Positions 36,466 to 44,509 of a DNA stretch of 64,000 nucleotides are shown one piece after another. Each line of letters opens with the position of its first letter. The stretch's first letter is position 1. The notes under the pieces are model-generated. The model was given only the letters and a program-made list of their open reading frames with translations. It was not told where the DNA came from and ran no database searches. A program made the translations under genes and the position numbers. Source of the stretch: Lacticaseibacillus rhamnosus (GTDB taxonomy: Bacteria; Bacillota; Bacilli; Lactobacillales; Lactobacillaceae); NCBI RefSeq assembly GCF_900636965.1, contig NZ_LR134331.1, positions 1,736,001 through 1,800,000 of the forward strand, in the 5' to 3' direction.

Positions 36466-37110
36466 TCAGGCCTTAAAGCGCGCAACCAGTTCATAAATTC
36501 GGCCACCATCAGCGCTGAACTTTTCTTCGTACTCTGTCGGCACATTATCCGGAATGCGTTGATCATGATGAACATCAAGCGAGACGAGTTCAAAAGTCAT
36601 GCCGAAATTGTTCATACTAACCAGCGAGTATTCAAATAAGCCTTGATTGTCAGTCTTAAATTGCAGCCGTGCATCTGGTTTCATGATCGTTTGATATTGT
36701 TGCAAGAAACGCCGATATGTCAGCCGCCGCTTTTCATGCCGCGTTTTTGGCCAAGGATCAGAAAAGTTTAAGAACAAACCGCTAATTTCAGCTTCAGCAA
36801 AATAATCGGTTAAGTCGGCACCATCCCCCAAAACCAGTTGAAGATTGGGAAGTTTTAAGACTGCCTGTTTCTTCAGGATCATGGCAATAGCAGCCTCTTG
36901 TAATTCCAAAGCAATAAAATTGCAGTCCGGGTGAGCCTGCGCCATCGCAACAATGAATTGGCCTTTGCCAGAACCAACCTCAAGATAAAGCGGTTGATTC
37001 TGTTTAAATCGCGATTGCCACTGCCCCGGCATCTTTTCCGGACGAACAAGAATTAGCTCAGGATGCTCGGCTATTAATGGTTTCGCCCAAGTTTTGTTAC
37101 GTAATCGCAT
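36466..37110 (-). CDS. trmB: tRNA (guanine-N7)-methyltransferase
   Basis: 214 residues, SAM-dependent methylation of G46. SAM motif [22 protein letters not shown], and the family signature [20 protein letters not shown]-terminal [17 protein letters not shown]. Downstream of a kinase-like gene in the ytmP-trmB order of Bacillus but separated from it by a terminator. Confidence 0.97.
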   Translation of the reverse strand: MRLRNKTWAKPLIAEHPELILVRPEKMPGQWQSRFKQNQPLYLEVGSGKGQFIVAMAQAHPDCNFIALELQEAAIAMILKKQAVLKLPNLQLVLGDGADLTDYFAEAEISGLFLNFSDPWPKTRHEKRRLTYRRFLQQYQTIMKPDARLQFKTDNQGLFEYSLVSMNNFGMTFELVSLDVHHDQRIPDNVPTEYEEKFSADGGRIYELVARFKA

Positions 37111-37178
37111 GCATGTCTTCCTTTATTTCATAATTGTGATGATTCTTCGCGGTGATCGTTTGTCCCGTGTCGACAATC

Positions 37179-37220
37179 AAAAGGCCTGAGACAAAACCGG
37201 ATTTTGCCACAGGCCCTTTG
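37179..37220 (-). terminator. Terminator of the ytmP-like gene
   Basis: AAAGGGCCTG pairs with CAGGCCTTTT, with inner AAAA/TTTT pairing; a T-run follows on the minus strand. Confidence 0.8.
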
Positions 37221-37241
37221 CCACGCGCTTACAGCTTCCAT

Positions 37242-38015
37242 TCAATGGGTCGACTGCAATGTCTCAAATTGTTGCAAAACTTGTGCGACCTCATCTGTTC
37301 GCTGGTGCTGTGCTGCTGCTTTCATGTCGTTCAATAAATGCAAGTCGCCATACCAATAAAGCCGATTTTCCAAAGATTCATCATTGTTGGCACCATAGGC
37401 TCTTAGAAACGCTGGCCATGAATTGCGATGACCATAATGCGCCATGACATCAGCAAGATCATAAGCCGGATCACCTAATGCCACCTGCTCCCAGTCAACT
37501 AAATAAAGTCGGCCACCAGCACGCAACCAATTTTTATGATTGAGATCGCCGTGACAGACACTTTGAACCGTCACCCGCGGTAACCACTGTTGTAAGTCGC
37601 TCAAAGCACGCTTAACCCGCGGCTGATTTGTAAGGTCACGGGGGAAGTCTTGCAATAAATCGTGGCGTAACCGCGCTGGATCAAGAATTTGGCCACCGAC
37701 TTGGCGAAGCATTCGTTTTAATAAACTTGAATGGTGTACCTGCGCCAACATTTTGGCTACCACCGGCTGCATCATTTGCTCGCGGGTTAATGTTTCACCG
37801 TCCAACCATTCTTGTGCCGTTAACACATCACCGGTGCTAACCCGACGCGTCCATAATAGGCGTGGGGTAATATGCTCGACTGAAAGTGCCGCAAGAAATG
37901 GCGAAGCGTTACGTTTTAGGAAATACTTTTGATTGGCATAAACCCCAAGAAACGCACTACCGGTGGAACCGCCTGCAGGTTGCAGGGACCACCCGGCATC
38001 TAATTCAAACTCCAT
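37242..38015 (-). CDS. ytmP: Aminoglycoside-phosphotransferase-fold kinase-like protein YtmP
   Basis: 257 residues of the APH/choline kinase fold. Catalytic loop CHGDLNHKNW (Asp and Asn) and metal motif LVDWEQ are present, with AYDLADVMAHYG after. AAGGAG eight bases before the ATG at 38015 fixes the start. Synteny with trmB (ytmQ) supports orthology to Bacillus YtmP. The phosphate acceptor is unknown; it should not be read as an antibiotic resistance gene. Confidence 0.9.
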   Translation of the reverse strand: MEFELDAGWSLQPAGGSTGSAFLGVYANQKYFLKRNASPFLAALSVEHITPRLLWTRRVSTGDVLTAQEWLDGETLTREQMMQPVVAKMLAQVHHSSLLKRMLRQVGGQILDPARLRHDLLQDFPRDLTNQPRVKRALSDLQQWLPRVTVQSVCHGDLNHKNWLRAGGRLYLVDWEQVALGDPAYDLADVMAHYGHRNSWPAFLRAYGANNDESLENRLYWYGDLHLLNDMKAAAQHQRTDEVAQVLQQFETLQSTH

Positions 38016-38134
38016 AGGCACTACTCCTTATATCTGGCCGCAGGAATGGTTCTAATCGTCAAAAAGACACTCCCAGGCGCTCGTGCGTCCACGTTCAATA
38101 TTACTAACTTGAGAAATTCACGTCAAGAGGCAAA

Positions 38135-38471
38135 GTGAGCGCGAGCCGGCGCGCTTAGGAATCGGAATGTAAGTGGCCTTGAGCGTGATGGCCGGGCTTT
38201 GGCCATTGCGTTCAAGGTCCTTACACGCAGATTCCTGCGCCGGGGAGCGCGTTATAGAAAGAGAGTGCGAGCCAGCCCGGTTAGAAACCGGAACATAAGT
38301 GGCCTTGGGCGTGATGGGCCCGGGCTTGGCCATCGCGTTCAAGGTCCTTACACGCAGACTTCTGCGCCGGTGAACGCGTTATGGGCGTAAAGGCGGACTT
38401 GCGACCAACGCCCTTACACTCCGATTCCTGAGCTGGCGAGCGCGTGATGACAGGCGCGAGCCAGCGCACTT
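38135..38471. repeat. Palindromic repeat family, cluster C (about three copies)
   Basis: Inverted relative to clusters A and B. Copies at about 38136-38259, 38262-38385 and a truncated one at 38386-38471. First copy: GGAATCGG...CCTTGAGCG pairs with CGTTCAAGG...GATTCC. The cluster fills the ytmP / ecsB spacer. The truncated copy lacks most of one arm. Confidence 0.9.
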
Positions 38472-38503
38472 AAACAAGAGAGCCATCCAAAAACCACTCG
38501 CCC

Positions 38504-39718
38504 CTATACCACCACATGATGCTGCTTAAGTCGCATTCGTGCATACCACCGTGTAAAGCCCCAGACAAAAACCACGCCGCAAATGAAAATAGCCCCTGCT
38601 GCCAGCCATTGAAGCCGCAACAGTGTCACTAAGGTGAACGTCGCCACTTCGATTAAAAGCAACACCGTCAACAACCGCTCAAATGCAGCCGGTTTTTGGT
38701 CAGGCGCGACCGGATACAGATGGGTAAAGACAATCTCATCATACTGATAATAAAAAGGTAACAGCTGGAAGCCGACCATGTAAAGAAACAAGATAGCAAA
38801 ACCCAAAGCCAGCCACCATGGCGACAGCACCGCCACAATGACAGCACCGATCACCAGCAGGCGAAGATATAAGCCGAGATACTCACCGCCACGTAAAAAG
38901 CCGCGTAGATACAATGAGAGCCATGTTGTTGCTTGGCGTGGTTTGACTAATTTTAAGAATCCATCCAAATAACGGCGCCGATGCACACTATTGGCTAATC
39001 CTGGTACATCGGTAAATAAGTTATAGAACCGATATACCCGACCCATTCGATCATCTTCTAGTTTGATCAAGGCCATGAAATTCAACCGTCCTTGGTCCAA
39101 AATGGTTCGCAATTGCCATCTGAAAACAAGATCCAGAATCAATGCAACCAAAAGGGTCACTGCCGGATGCAAATAAAACCCGGCAAAAAACGCGGCCCCG
39201 GCAATTGCCAACAACAGTAACCGTTGATGATGCCACTGGGTCGGTAATTGATAGCGTTTTAGTAACTGTAACCACAAGTCAAGATCCTTAAACAGCCAAA
39301 CTGCCATTAGTAAGGTAACCGTCGCACTGGCCGGGTCTTTACCCAGCTGCGCAAACAACGGCCACATAGCAAGACTGGCAAAGGTCAGCAAAACGCCTGG
39401 CAGCAGCAAGCTATAATGGCGGCTTTTTAATAAATATTGCCGAAACGCCTCCGCTTTTGGCAACAAAAAAATTTGATCCGGTGCTTCTGCAAGGGTCGCC
39501 AGCTGACCGAAGCTAAGTAAGCCAGTGAAAATAATTGCCAAGCATAAAGCTAACCACCAGGAAGGCTGTAAGGTTTTGACAATTTGGCTATACACATAAA
39601 GCGCACCGCCGAATAAAATCAGTAAAATCAAGACAAAGTGATCATTAAATACAAGGCGTAAATATTTTTGTTGTGCCTGCACATGTTGGCGGAGGCGCGC
39701 ACGCCACAAGTCAATCAT
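38504..39718 (-). CDS. ecsB: ABC transporter permease EcsB
   Basis: 404 residues, polytopic, six or more hydrophobic segments (LILLILFGGALYVY, WWLALCLAIIFTGLL and others) with a short cytoplasmic N-terminus. EcsB family. Overlaps ecsA by four bases (ATGA). In Bacillus EcsAB influences secretion and intramembrane proteolysis by RasP; the transported substrate is unclear. Confidence 0.93.
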   Translation of the reverse strand: MIDLWRARLRQHVQAQQKYLRLVFNDHFVLILLILFGGALYVYSQIVKTLQPSWWLALCLAIIFTGLLSFGQLATLAEAPDQIFLLPKAEAFRQYLLKSRHYSLLLPGVLLTFASLAMWPLFAQLGKDPASATVTLLMAVWLFKDLDLWLQLLKRYQLPTQWHHQRLLLLAIAGAAFFAGFYLHPAVTLLVALILDLVFRWQLRTILDQGRLNFMALIKLEDDRMGRVYRFYNLFTDVPGLANSVHRRRYLDGFLKLVKPRQATTWLSLYLRGFLRGGEYLGLYLRLLVIGAVIVAVLSPWWLALGFAILFLYMVGFQLLPFYYQYDEIVFTHLYPVAPDQKPAAFERLLTVLLLIEVATFTLVTLLRLQWLAAGAIFICGVVFVWGFTRWYARMRLKQHHVVV

Positions 39719-40446
39719 GCTTCTTCCTCCGTCATCTTCATATAAATGTCATCCAGACTGCCATCTTTTAAGTCAAATTGTTGCTTTAATGATGCCATAT
39801 CACCAGTGGCACGCACTTTTCCTGCTTTGATCAAAACAAACTCGTCAGCATATTGCTGGGCAGTTGCCAAGATGTGCGTCGACATAAGAATCGACGCCCC
39901 CTCCTGTTTTTTTTCGGTAACCAAATTTAACAAGTCGTGAATTGCCAATGGATCAAGACCGGTAAACGGTTCATCAATAATAAATAACTTGGCATGGGTC
40001 ATGAACGCCGCTACAATCATGACTTTTTGCTGCATCCCCTTAGAAAACTTAGCCGGAAACCAATCTAGCTTGTTATCTAAGCGAAATTTTTTAAGCATCC
40101 GATCCGCAGCCTCCCAAGCCGCTTTGGCATCAAGATCGTAAGCCATGATGGTCATTTCAAGATGTTCCCGTAACGTTAATTCCGGATAAAGTACCGGCGT
40201 TTCCGGAACATAGGCAAGGTTGGCCCGAAAATCAGTGGGATTTTGCTTCAATGTTGTCCCGTCTAAGTCAATCGTGCCTGCCTGTGGCGTCAACAGTCCG
40301 ATAATATGTTTGATAGTGGTCGATTTTCCGGCGCCATTCAGGCCAATTAAGCCCACAATTTTGCCGGATGGTACTGTAAAACTGACGTCGCGCAAAACGG
40401 TTAGATTCCCGTAGCCGCCTGTTAATCCTTCAATTTTTAAAGTCAT
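39715..40446 (-). CDS. ecsA: ABC transporter ATP-binding protein EcsA
   Basis: 243 residues with Walker A GLNGAGKST, signature FSKGMQQK, Walker B LFIIDEPFTG and the switch His in STHILATAQQ. Coupled to ecsB and divergent from hit, the conserved Firmicutes arrangement. Confidence 0.97.
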   Translation of the reverse strand: MTLKIEGLTGGYGNLTVLRDVSFTVPSGKIVGLIGLNGAGKSTTIKHIIGLLTPQAGTIDLDGTTLKQNPTDFRANLAYVPETPVLYPELTLREHLEMTIMAYDLDAKAAWEAADRMLKKFRLDNKLDWFPAKFSKGMQQKVMIVAAFMTHAKLFIIDEPFTGLDPLAIHDLLNLVTEKKQEGASILMSTHILATAQQYADEFVLIKAGKVRATGDMASLKQQFDLKDGSLDDIYMKMTEEEA

Positions 40447-40543
40447 CTTACCAGTTCCAATCTGTATAATTTCAGTTAGGGATATGATAGCATGAAATCA
40501 AGGTTCCTATTAACAAAAGCACAAGGAGAAATGAGGTAAGAGC

Positions 40544-40972
40544 ATGAACGATTGCATTTTTTGTAAAATTGTTCGCAATGAGATTCCAAACGTTGCGGTC
40601 TATGAAGACGATGTGGTCAAGGCATTCCTGGACATCACTCAGGTCACCCCGGGCCATACGCTGATTGTTCCTAAAAAACATGTGCCGGACATTTTTGCCT
40701 ATGACACTGAGCTGGCAGCTGCGGTTTTTGAACGCGTTCCAAAAATTGCGCGTGCGATTAAAGCCAGTAATCCGGCGATTAAAGGGATGAACATTTTAAA
40801 CAACAATGGCAAAGTGGCTTATCAAAGCGTCTTCCATTCACACATTCATTTAATCCCCCGTTACAGCAATCAAGACGATTTCGGGATGCATTTTGGCGAT
40901 CACAGTGCTCAATATGACACCAGTAAGCTTGAAGAAGTGGCCGCCAAAATCCGCACCCAACTGGAGGCTTAA
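40544..40972 (+). CDS. hit: HIT-family hydrolase
   Basis: 142 residues. Zinc-type N-terminal CIFCKI and the histidine triad HSHIHLIPR (His-x-His-x-His). Hydrolyses nucleoside phosphoramidates or dinucleoside phosphates in characterised members. AAGGAG upstream. Followed within three bases by a YtxH-like gene, as in the Bacillus hit-yhaH order. Confidence 0.95.
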   Translation: MNDCIFCKIVRNEIPNVAVYEDDVVKAFLDITQVTPGHTLIVPKKHVPDIFAYDTELAAAVFERVPKIARAIKASNPAIKGMNILNNNGKVAYQSVFHSHIHLIPRYSNQDDFGMHFGDHSAQYDTSKLEEVAAKIRTQLEA

Positions 40973-40974
40973 GT

Positions 40975-41334
40975 ATGAAATTTCGGGATGGGCTCTTGTT
41001 AGGTGCTCTTACGGGTACGATTTATGGCTTATTGACCGCCAAAAAAACCGGACGACAACGGCAACAAGCGATCGCTGCTTATTTTAACGGCATCGCTACC
41101 GGTGTCGGTCAGGTTCGCCAAAGTATCAATCAAGTCAGCGCGGCGTTAACGCAACTATCTGCCGAAGTCGACCAAACCCTTAAACCGGCAATGAAAGATA
41201 TTACGGCCAGCGTTGAGACATTCGAATTTGAAACCGCACCGCGCACGGAAGCCATCAAAGAACATGTGGACAATATCAATGATGCGATCACCGGACTTGA
41301 AGAAAATCAATCTGCGCATCCGACCAAACCTTAA
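40975..41334 (+). CDS. YtxH-like small membrane-anchored protein
   Basis: 119 residues. N-terminal glycine-patterned hydrophobic segment GLLLGALTGTIYGLLTAKK followed by Lys/Arg, typical of YtxH-domain proteins, then a long amphipathic, probably coiled-coil region with Gln/Ala-rich repeats. It occupies the yhaH position between hit and prsA. Function unknown. Confidence 0.82.
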   Translation: MKFRDGLLLGALTGTIYGLLTAKKTGRQRQQAIAAYFNGIATGVGQVRQSINQVSAALTQLSAEVDQTLKPAMKDITASVETFEFETAPRTEAIKEHVDNINDAITGLEENQSAHPTKP

Positions 41335-41425
41335 CCAAAACATTGAAAATAACTACCGTTGCCTTTATACAAGCCGTGACGGATTCTTGAAAGTTATGTG
41401 AAGATCCGCGTACGGCCGTAAGTTA

Positions 41426-41434
41426 TGGTATAGT
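41426..41434 (+). promoter_or_regulatory. Extended -10 promoter of prsA
   Basis: TGG directly before TATAGT forms an extended -10, 48 bases before the prsA ATG. No good -35 hexamer is seen at the usual distance. Confidence 0.5.
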
Positions 41435-41481
41435 AGACGGCAGTGTTAACCGAAACTTTTTAGATTAGGATGTGTGATTAC

Positions 41482-42384
41482 ATGAAAAAATGGATTCTCG
41501 GTGTCGTTGGCTTGTTCGTAGCAGTGACCCTAGCAGGCTGTTCCAGCAGCACGGTTGCAAATATGAAAGGCGCCAAGGTCACCAAAGACGAGTACTATGA
41601 CGCCATGAAAAAGACCACAACCGGTCAGGCAACATTGCGTAACATGATCGTCTTAAAGGCTTTAGAACAACAATATCCGAATAAGGTATCGGATAAAAAG
41701 GTTAACAGCCAGTTCAACAAGCTAAAGAAGCAATACGGCTCTTCATTTGATTCAACTTTGGAACAAAACGGCTACACCGAATCAAGCTTCAAGGATCAAA
41801 TTCGGACAACACTTTACTCTGAAGTTGCCCTCAAGGATATGAAAAAACCGACGACCAAGCAAATTGAAAGTCAGTGGAAGAAGTATCAGCCAAAGATTCA
41901 GGTTCAGCATATTTTAGTTAAGACCGAAGATGAAGCTAAACAGATCATTTCAGATTATCAAAAAGATCCAACCGAAAAGAACTTCGAATCTCTAGCTAAG
42001 AAGAACTCAATTGATACCGGAACCAAGAATAAAGGTGGTAAGTTAGCTGCCTTTGACAACACGGACACCAGCTTGGATTCCACTTTCAAATCAGCTGCTT
42101 TCAAACTCAAGAAGGCTGGCGACATTACCACAACACCGGTTAAGACGCAATACGGTTACCACGTCATCCGTGTTATCTCCATTGCCAAAAAAGGTACGAT
42201 GAAGGAACACAAGAAGGATCTTGAAAAGCAGATCTACACCTCATGGCAAAGTGATTCAACCGTTATGAACGGTATTATTACCAAGGTACTTAAAAAAGCC
42301 AACGTTTCGATCAAGGACAATGATCTTAAAGATGTGCTTTCAAGCTACCTCAGCACCAGCTCAAGTTCTTCAACTAGCAAATAA
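41482..42384 (+). CDS. prsA: Foldase lipoprotein PrsA
   Basis: 300 residues. Signal peptide with lipobox LAGC, Cys at about 19, so lipid-anchored outside the membrane. A parvulin-type PpiC domain starts at IQVQHILVK (about 137) and ends at GYHVIRV (about 225); the flanking helices are chaperone parts. A Ser/Thr-rich tail closes the protein. AGGATG before the ATG at 41482 supports this start. Assists folding of secreted proteins, including penicillin-binding proteins; ecsAB and pbp genes are nearby. Confidence 0.96.
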   Translation: MKKWILGVVGLFVAVTLAGCSSSTVANMKGAKVTKDEYYDAMKKTTTGQATLRNMIVLKALEQQYPNKVSDKKVNSQFNKLKKQYGSSFDSTLEQNGYTESSFKDQIRTTLYSEVALKDMKKPTTKQIESQWKKYQPKIQVQHILVKTEDEAKQIISDYQKDPTEKNFESLAKKNSIDTGTKNKGGKLAAFDNTDTSLDSTFKSAAFKLKKAGDITTTPVKTQYGYHVIRVISIAKKGTMKEHKKDLEKQIYTSWQSDSTVMNGIITKVLKKANVSIKDNDLKDVLSSYLSTSSSSSTSK

Positions 42385-42408
42385 GTAAGAAATTGAGTCA
42401 TGCAAAGA

Positions 42409-42785
42409 GGCTGAGCCATAATTCACAGCTTCAAAATAAAAGCGAATCGTTTCTCGCTAAAATCGAGAAATGGTTCGCTTTTTAGATTCCTTACATTAGT
42501 GTAAATAGACTTTAAGGACTTTAGTGCCAAGGCGGAGCAATCGTAGGCCAGATGGGGCTCAGCCGTGGAAACAACACAGCGACCGGTTTTTGTCGCTGAT
42601 GTTGTTAGGCGACTTGGAGACTGCCGGGCTTGCAGGCTCCAAGCGCCGTCACAGCGTTCCAGCCCCATCTGGCCGGAGATTGCGTAGTTTGGCACGGCCC
42701 GGAACTGTTTTAATGACCCGTTCTATTAAAGTATTCGGACTTTAGTAAGTATCACATCCTGAGATAGAATTATGTCCCAGTTCCT
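42409..42785. repeat. Structured intergenic element with imperfect terminal inverted repeats
   Basis: Ends GGCTGAGCCATAATTC (from about 42409) and GAATTATGTCCCAG (to 42781) are imperfect inverted repeats of the ACATAATTC type. Inside lie: a terminator-like hairpin at 42437-42484; a 36-base outer stem at 42524-42559 against 42661-42695; a 14-base-pair hairpin (42570-42583 with 42592-42606); and a GGCG-CTTGGAG / CTCCAAG-CGCC hairpin (42608-42647). Together the last three form a three-way junction. No coding gene is convincing here. Confidence 0.75.
42437..42484 (+). terminator. Probable prsA terminator
   Basis: AAAGCGAATC-TTTCTCG pairs with CGAGAAA-GGTTCGCTTT, followed by TTTTTA on the plus strand, about 55 bases after the prsA stop. 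It is inside the structured element. Confidence 0.75.
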
Positions 42786-42858
42786 TTTTTTGTTCCGGTA
42801 AAACCATGATTTAAGTTTGACGACGGCTTTCTAATCACAAGCAGTTTGTCTTTAGCTC

Positions 42859-43836
42859 TTAATGCGGATCCGGATATGTTTGACCATTTGTTGGCCGGTA
42901 GAAACGCCGATTGTCCATGCCAAAGAGTCGTTCAGTAAAGGTGCCTGGATCGACATGTTGGTAGGCAGTCGTCATCATGTTGATTGAGGCATCCATTTCG
43001 TCCAAATCGTGCAACACCTGGGCCTCAAGTAGTTGCGGCCGCACCGGCGAGCCATATTCCAATAAACCATGGTGCGCTAATACAACATGCCGCAGCAATA
43101 GCATATCCTCACTATTAATATCGATCTTTAGTTGATGGGCTGCCAACACAATTTGTTCATCAATCAGGACAATATGCCCAATCAGATTCCCGGGTACCGT
43201 ATATTCAGTTGAAATCGGACCACTTAATTCAATCGTCTTGCCCAAGTCATGTAAAATCGCACCCGCATAAAGCAAGGTCTTGTTCAAACTTGAATACTGG
43301 GCAACCACATTTTTAGCCAAGCGCAGAATACTCAGGGTATGAAAAGCAAGCCCACCGGCAAAGGCATGATGATTCGACTTGGCAGCTGGATAACTGAAGA
43401 ACGCTTTTTTATGATCTTGAATCAGTTTTCGGACGATTCGATTCCAATTGGCATTAGTAATTTCAAAAATGAAACTGTTTAGCTCTTCTTCCATGGCATT
43501 GGGCGCTTCTGGTGCGCGTTCAACGAAGGTACGCGGATCATTTCCTTCTTCTTGAGTTGCCAAGCGCATTGAGTAAATCTTGATCTGCGGGTTGCCTTGA
43601 TACAATTCCCGCTTTCCTGACAGCTGCACCACTTCACCGGCTTTGAACTGGGCAATATCATTTTCGGTTGCATCCCAGAATTTACCCGAAATATGGCCGG
43701 AATTGTCTTGAAAAATCATGGCAATAAATTTCTTGCCATTTTTTGCTACCCGGACTTCCGCTGATTTAATTAATACAGGAAGTCGCACATCTTCTTCATT
43801 ATGGTAATCAAAAAGCCGTTTTGCCACGGTCGTCAC
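42859..43836 (-). CDS. yhaM: 3'-5' exoribonuclease YhaM
   Basis: 325 residues. N-terminal OB-fold (DYHNEEDVRLPVLIKSAEVRV split; about residues 15-95) and a C-terminal HD domain with GAILHDLGKTIEL and VLAHHGLLEYGSP. Degrades RNA from the 3' end with metal dependence. Position near prsA matches Bacillus. Confidence 0.95.
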   Translation of the reverse strand: MTTVAKRLFDYHNEEDVRLPVLIKSAEVRVAKNGKKFIAMIFQDNSGHISGKFWDATENDIAQFKAGEVVQLSGKRELYQGNPQIKIYSMRLATQEEGNDPRTFVERAPEAPNAMEEELNSFIFEITNANWNRIVRKLIQDHKKAFFSYPAAKSNHHAFAGGLAFHTLSILRLAKNVVAQYSSLNKTLLYAGAILHDLGKTIELSGPISTEYTVPGNLIGHIVLIDEQIVLAAHQLKIDINSEDMLLLRHVVLAHHGLLEYGSPVRPQLLEAQVLHDLDEMDASINMMTTAYQHVDPGTFTERLFGMDNRRFYRPTNGQTYPDPH

Positions 43837-44004
43837 CTTTTCCTTTACTATTCAAGCTAATTAAATCATACCGATGTCAGTTGGAAAGTACAAGGAAGGG
43901 ATCGTTCAGGCACATGGCAGCATGAACACAGACACGATTCTTCGTTTTCAATTCCTCCACCACTTCGAGCCGCTTGCACGTGGCTTTTATCGGATTCCAT
44001 CGCA

Positions 44005-44074
44005 TAAAAAATCGGTTCCAAAAAGACAAGCCGTCTAAAATAAAACGAGCTATGTCTTCTCAGAACCGATTTTA
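44005..44074 (-). terminator. Terminator of the YheA/PBP operon
   Basis: Long stem AAAATCGGTTC / GAACCGATTTT with inner AGAAGACA and TGTCTTTTT pairing, T-run at the minus strand end, 70 bases past the stop at 44141. The flank 43837-44004 contains no gene. Confidence 0.8.
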
Positions 44075-44140
44075 CTTGATCTTTATCGACATGCCACTTC
44101 GCTAACCCAAGTTGGTATGTTGTTTAAGTGAGCCAATAAC

Positions 44141-44488
44141 TTATGGCTTGCTTTGATAAACGTCAATAATTGGTTGGGAGATGATCTTATTCAATTCGTC
44201 CATCATCTGGGAAAGGCCTTGTTCTTTAGCCATCAAGTTCTGGATCGGTTGAATATCACGCATCTTGTCGCCAAGTGCCTGCAGTGATTTCACTTCTTCA
44301 TCGGTAAAATCCTGTCCCTGCATTGACTTTTGTTGCATCTCATATTGCTTTTGTTGGAACTGCTGGAACAAGCCATATGCAACGGTGTCCAATTTCAAAA
44401 GATCAAATGCCTTCTTAAGATCTTGGAATTCCTGAGTTGTCTTGATATCTGCCGCCATTTGATTTGCGGTGTCGTAAACGTTTGCCAT
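44141..44488 (-). CDS. yheA: YheA/YlbF-family regulator-like protein
   Basis: 115 residues, all-helical, com_ylbF (DUF964) family: MANVYDTANQMAADIKTTQE and QFQQKQYEMQQKSMQGQDFTDEE. Orthologues such as YlbF/YmcA act as RNase Y partners in Bacillus, while YheA is less studied. Twenty-one bases after the PBP gene, probably co-transcribed. Confidence 0.85.
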   Translation of the reverse strand: MANVYDTANQMAADIKTTQEFQDLKKAFDLLKLDTVAYGLFQQFQQKQYEMQQKSMQGQDFTDEEVKSLQALGDKMRDIQPIQNLMAKEQGLSQMMDELNKIISQPIIDVYQSKP

Positions 44489-44509
44489 GCTTTACCTCAC
44501 TTTTTGAGC

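Noticed and set aside
37242-38015. Antibiotic resistance phosphotransferase
   Set aside because: The fold is shared, but synteny with trmB and the core setting indicate the YtmP family.
38135-38471. Several small open frames inside repeat cluster C
   Set aside because: They arise from GC-rich palindromes, have no ribosome binding site and repeat the same peptide pattern as other copies.
42423-42695. 90-codon minus-strand open frame in the structured element
   Set aside because: It spans both arms of the hairpins, has no Shine-Dalgarno and no recognisable protein features.
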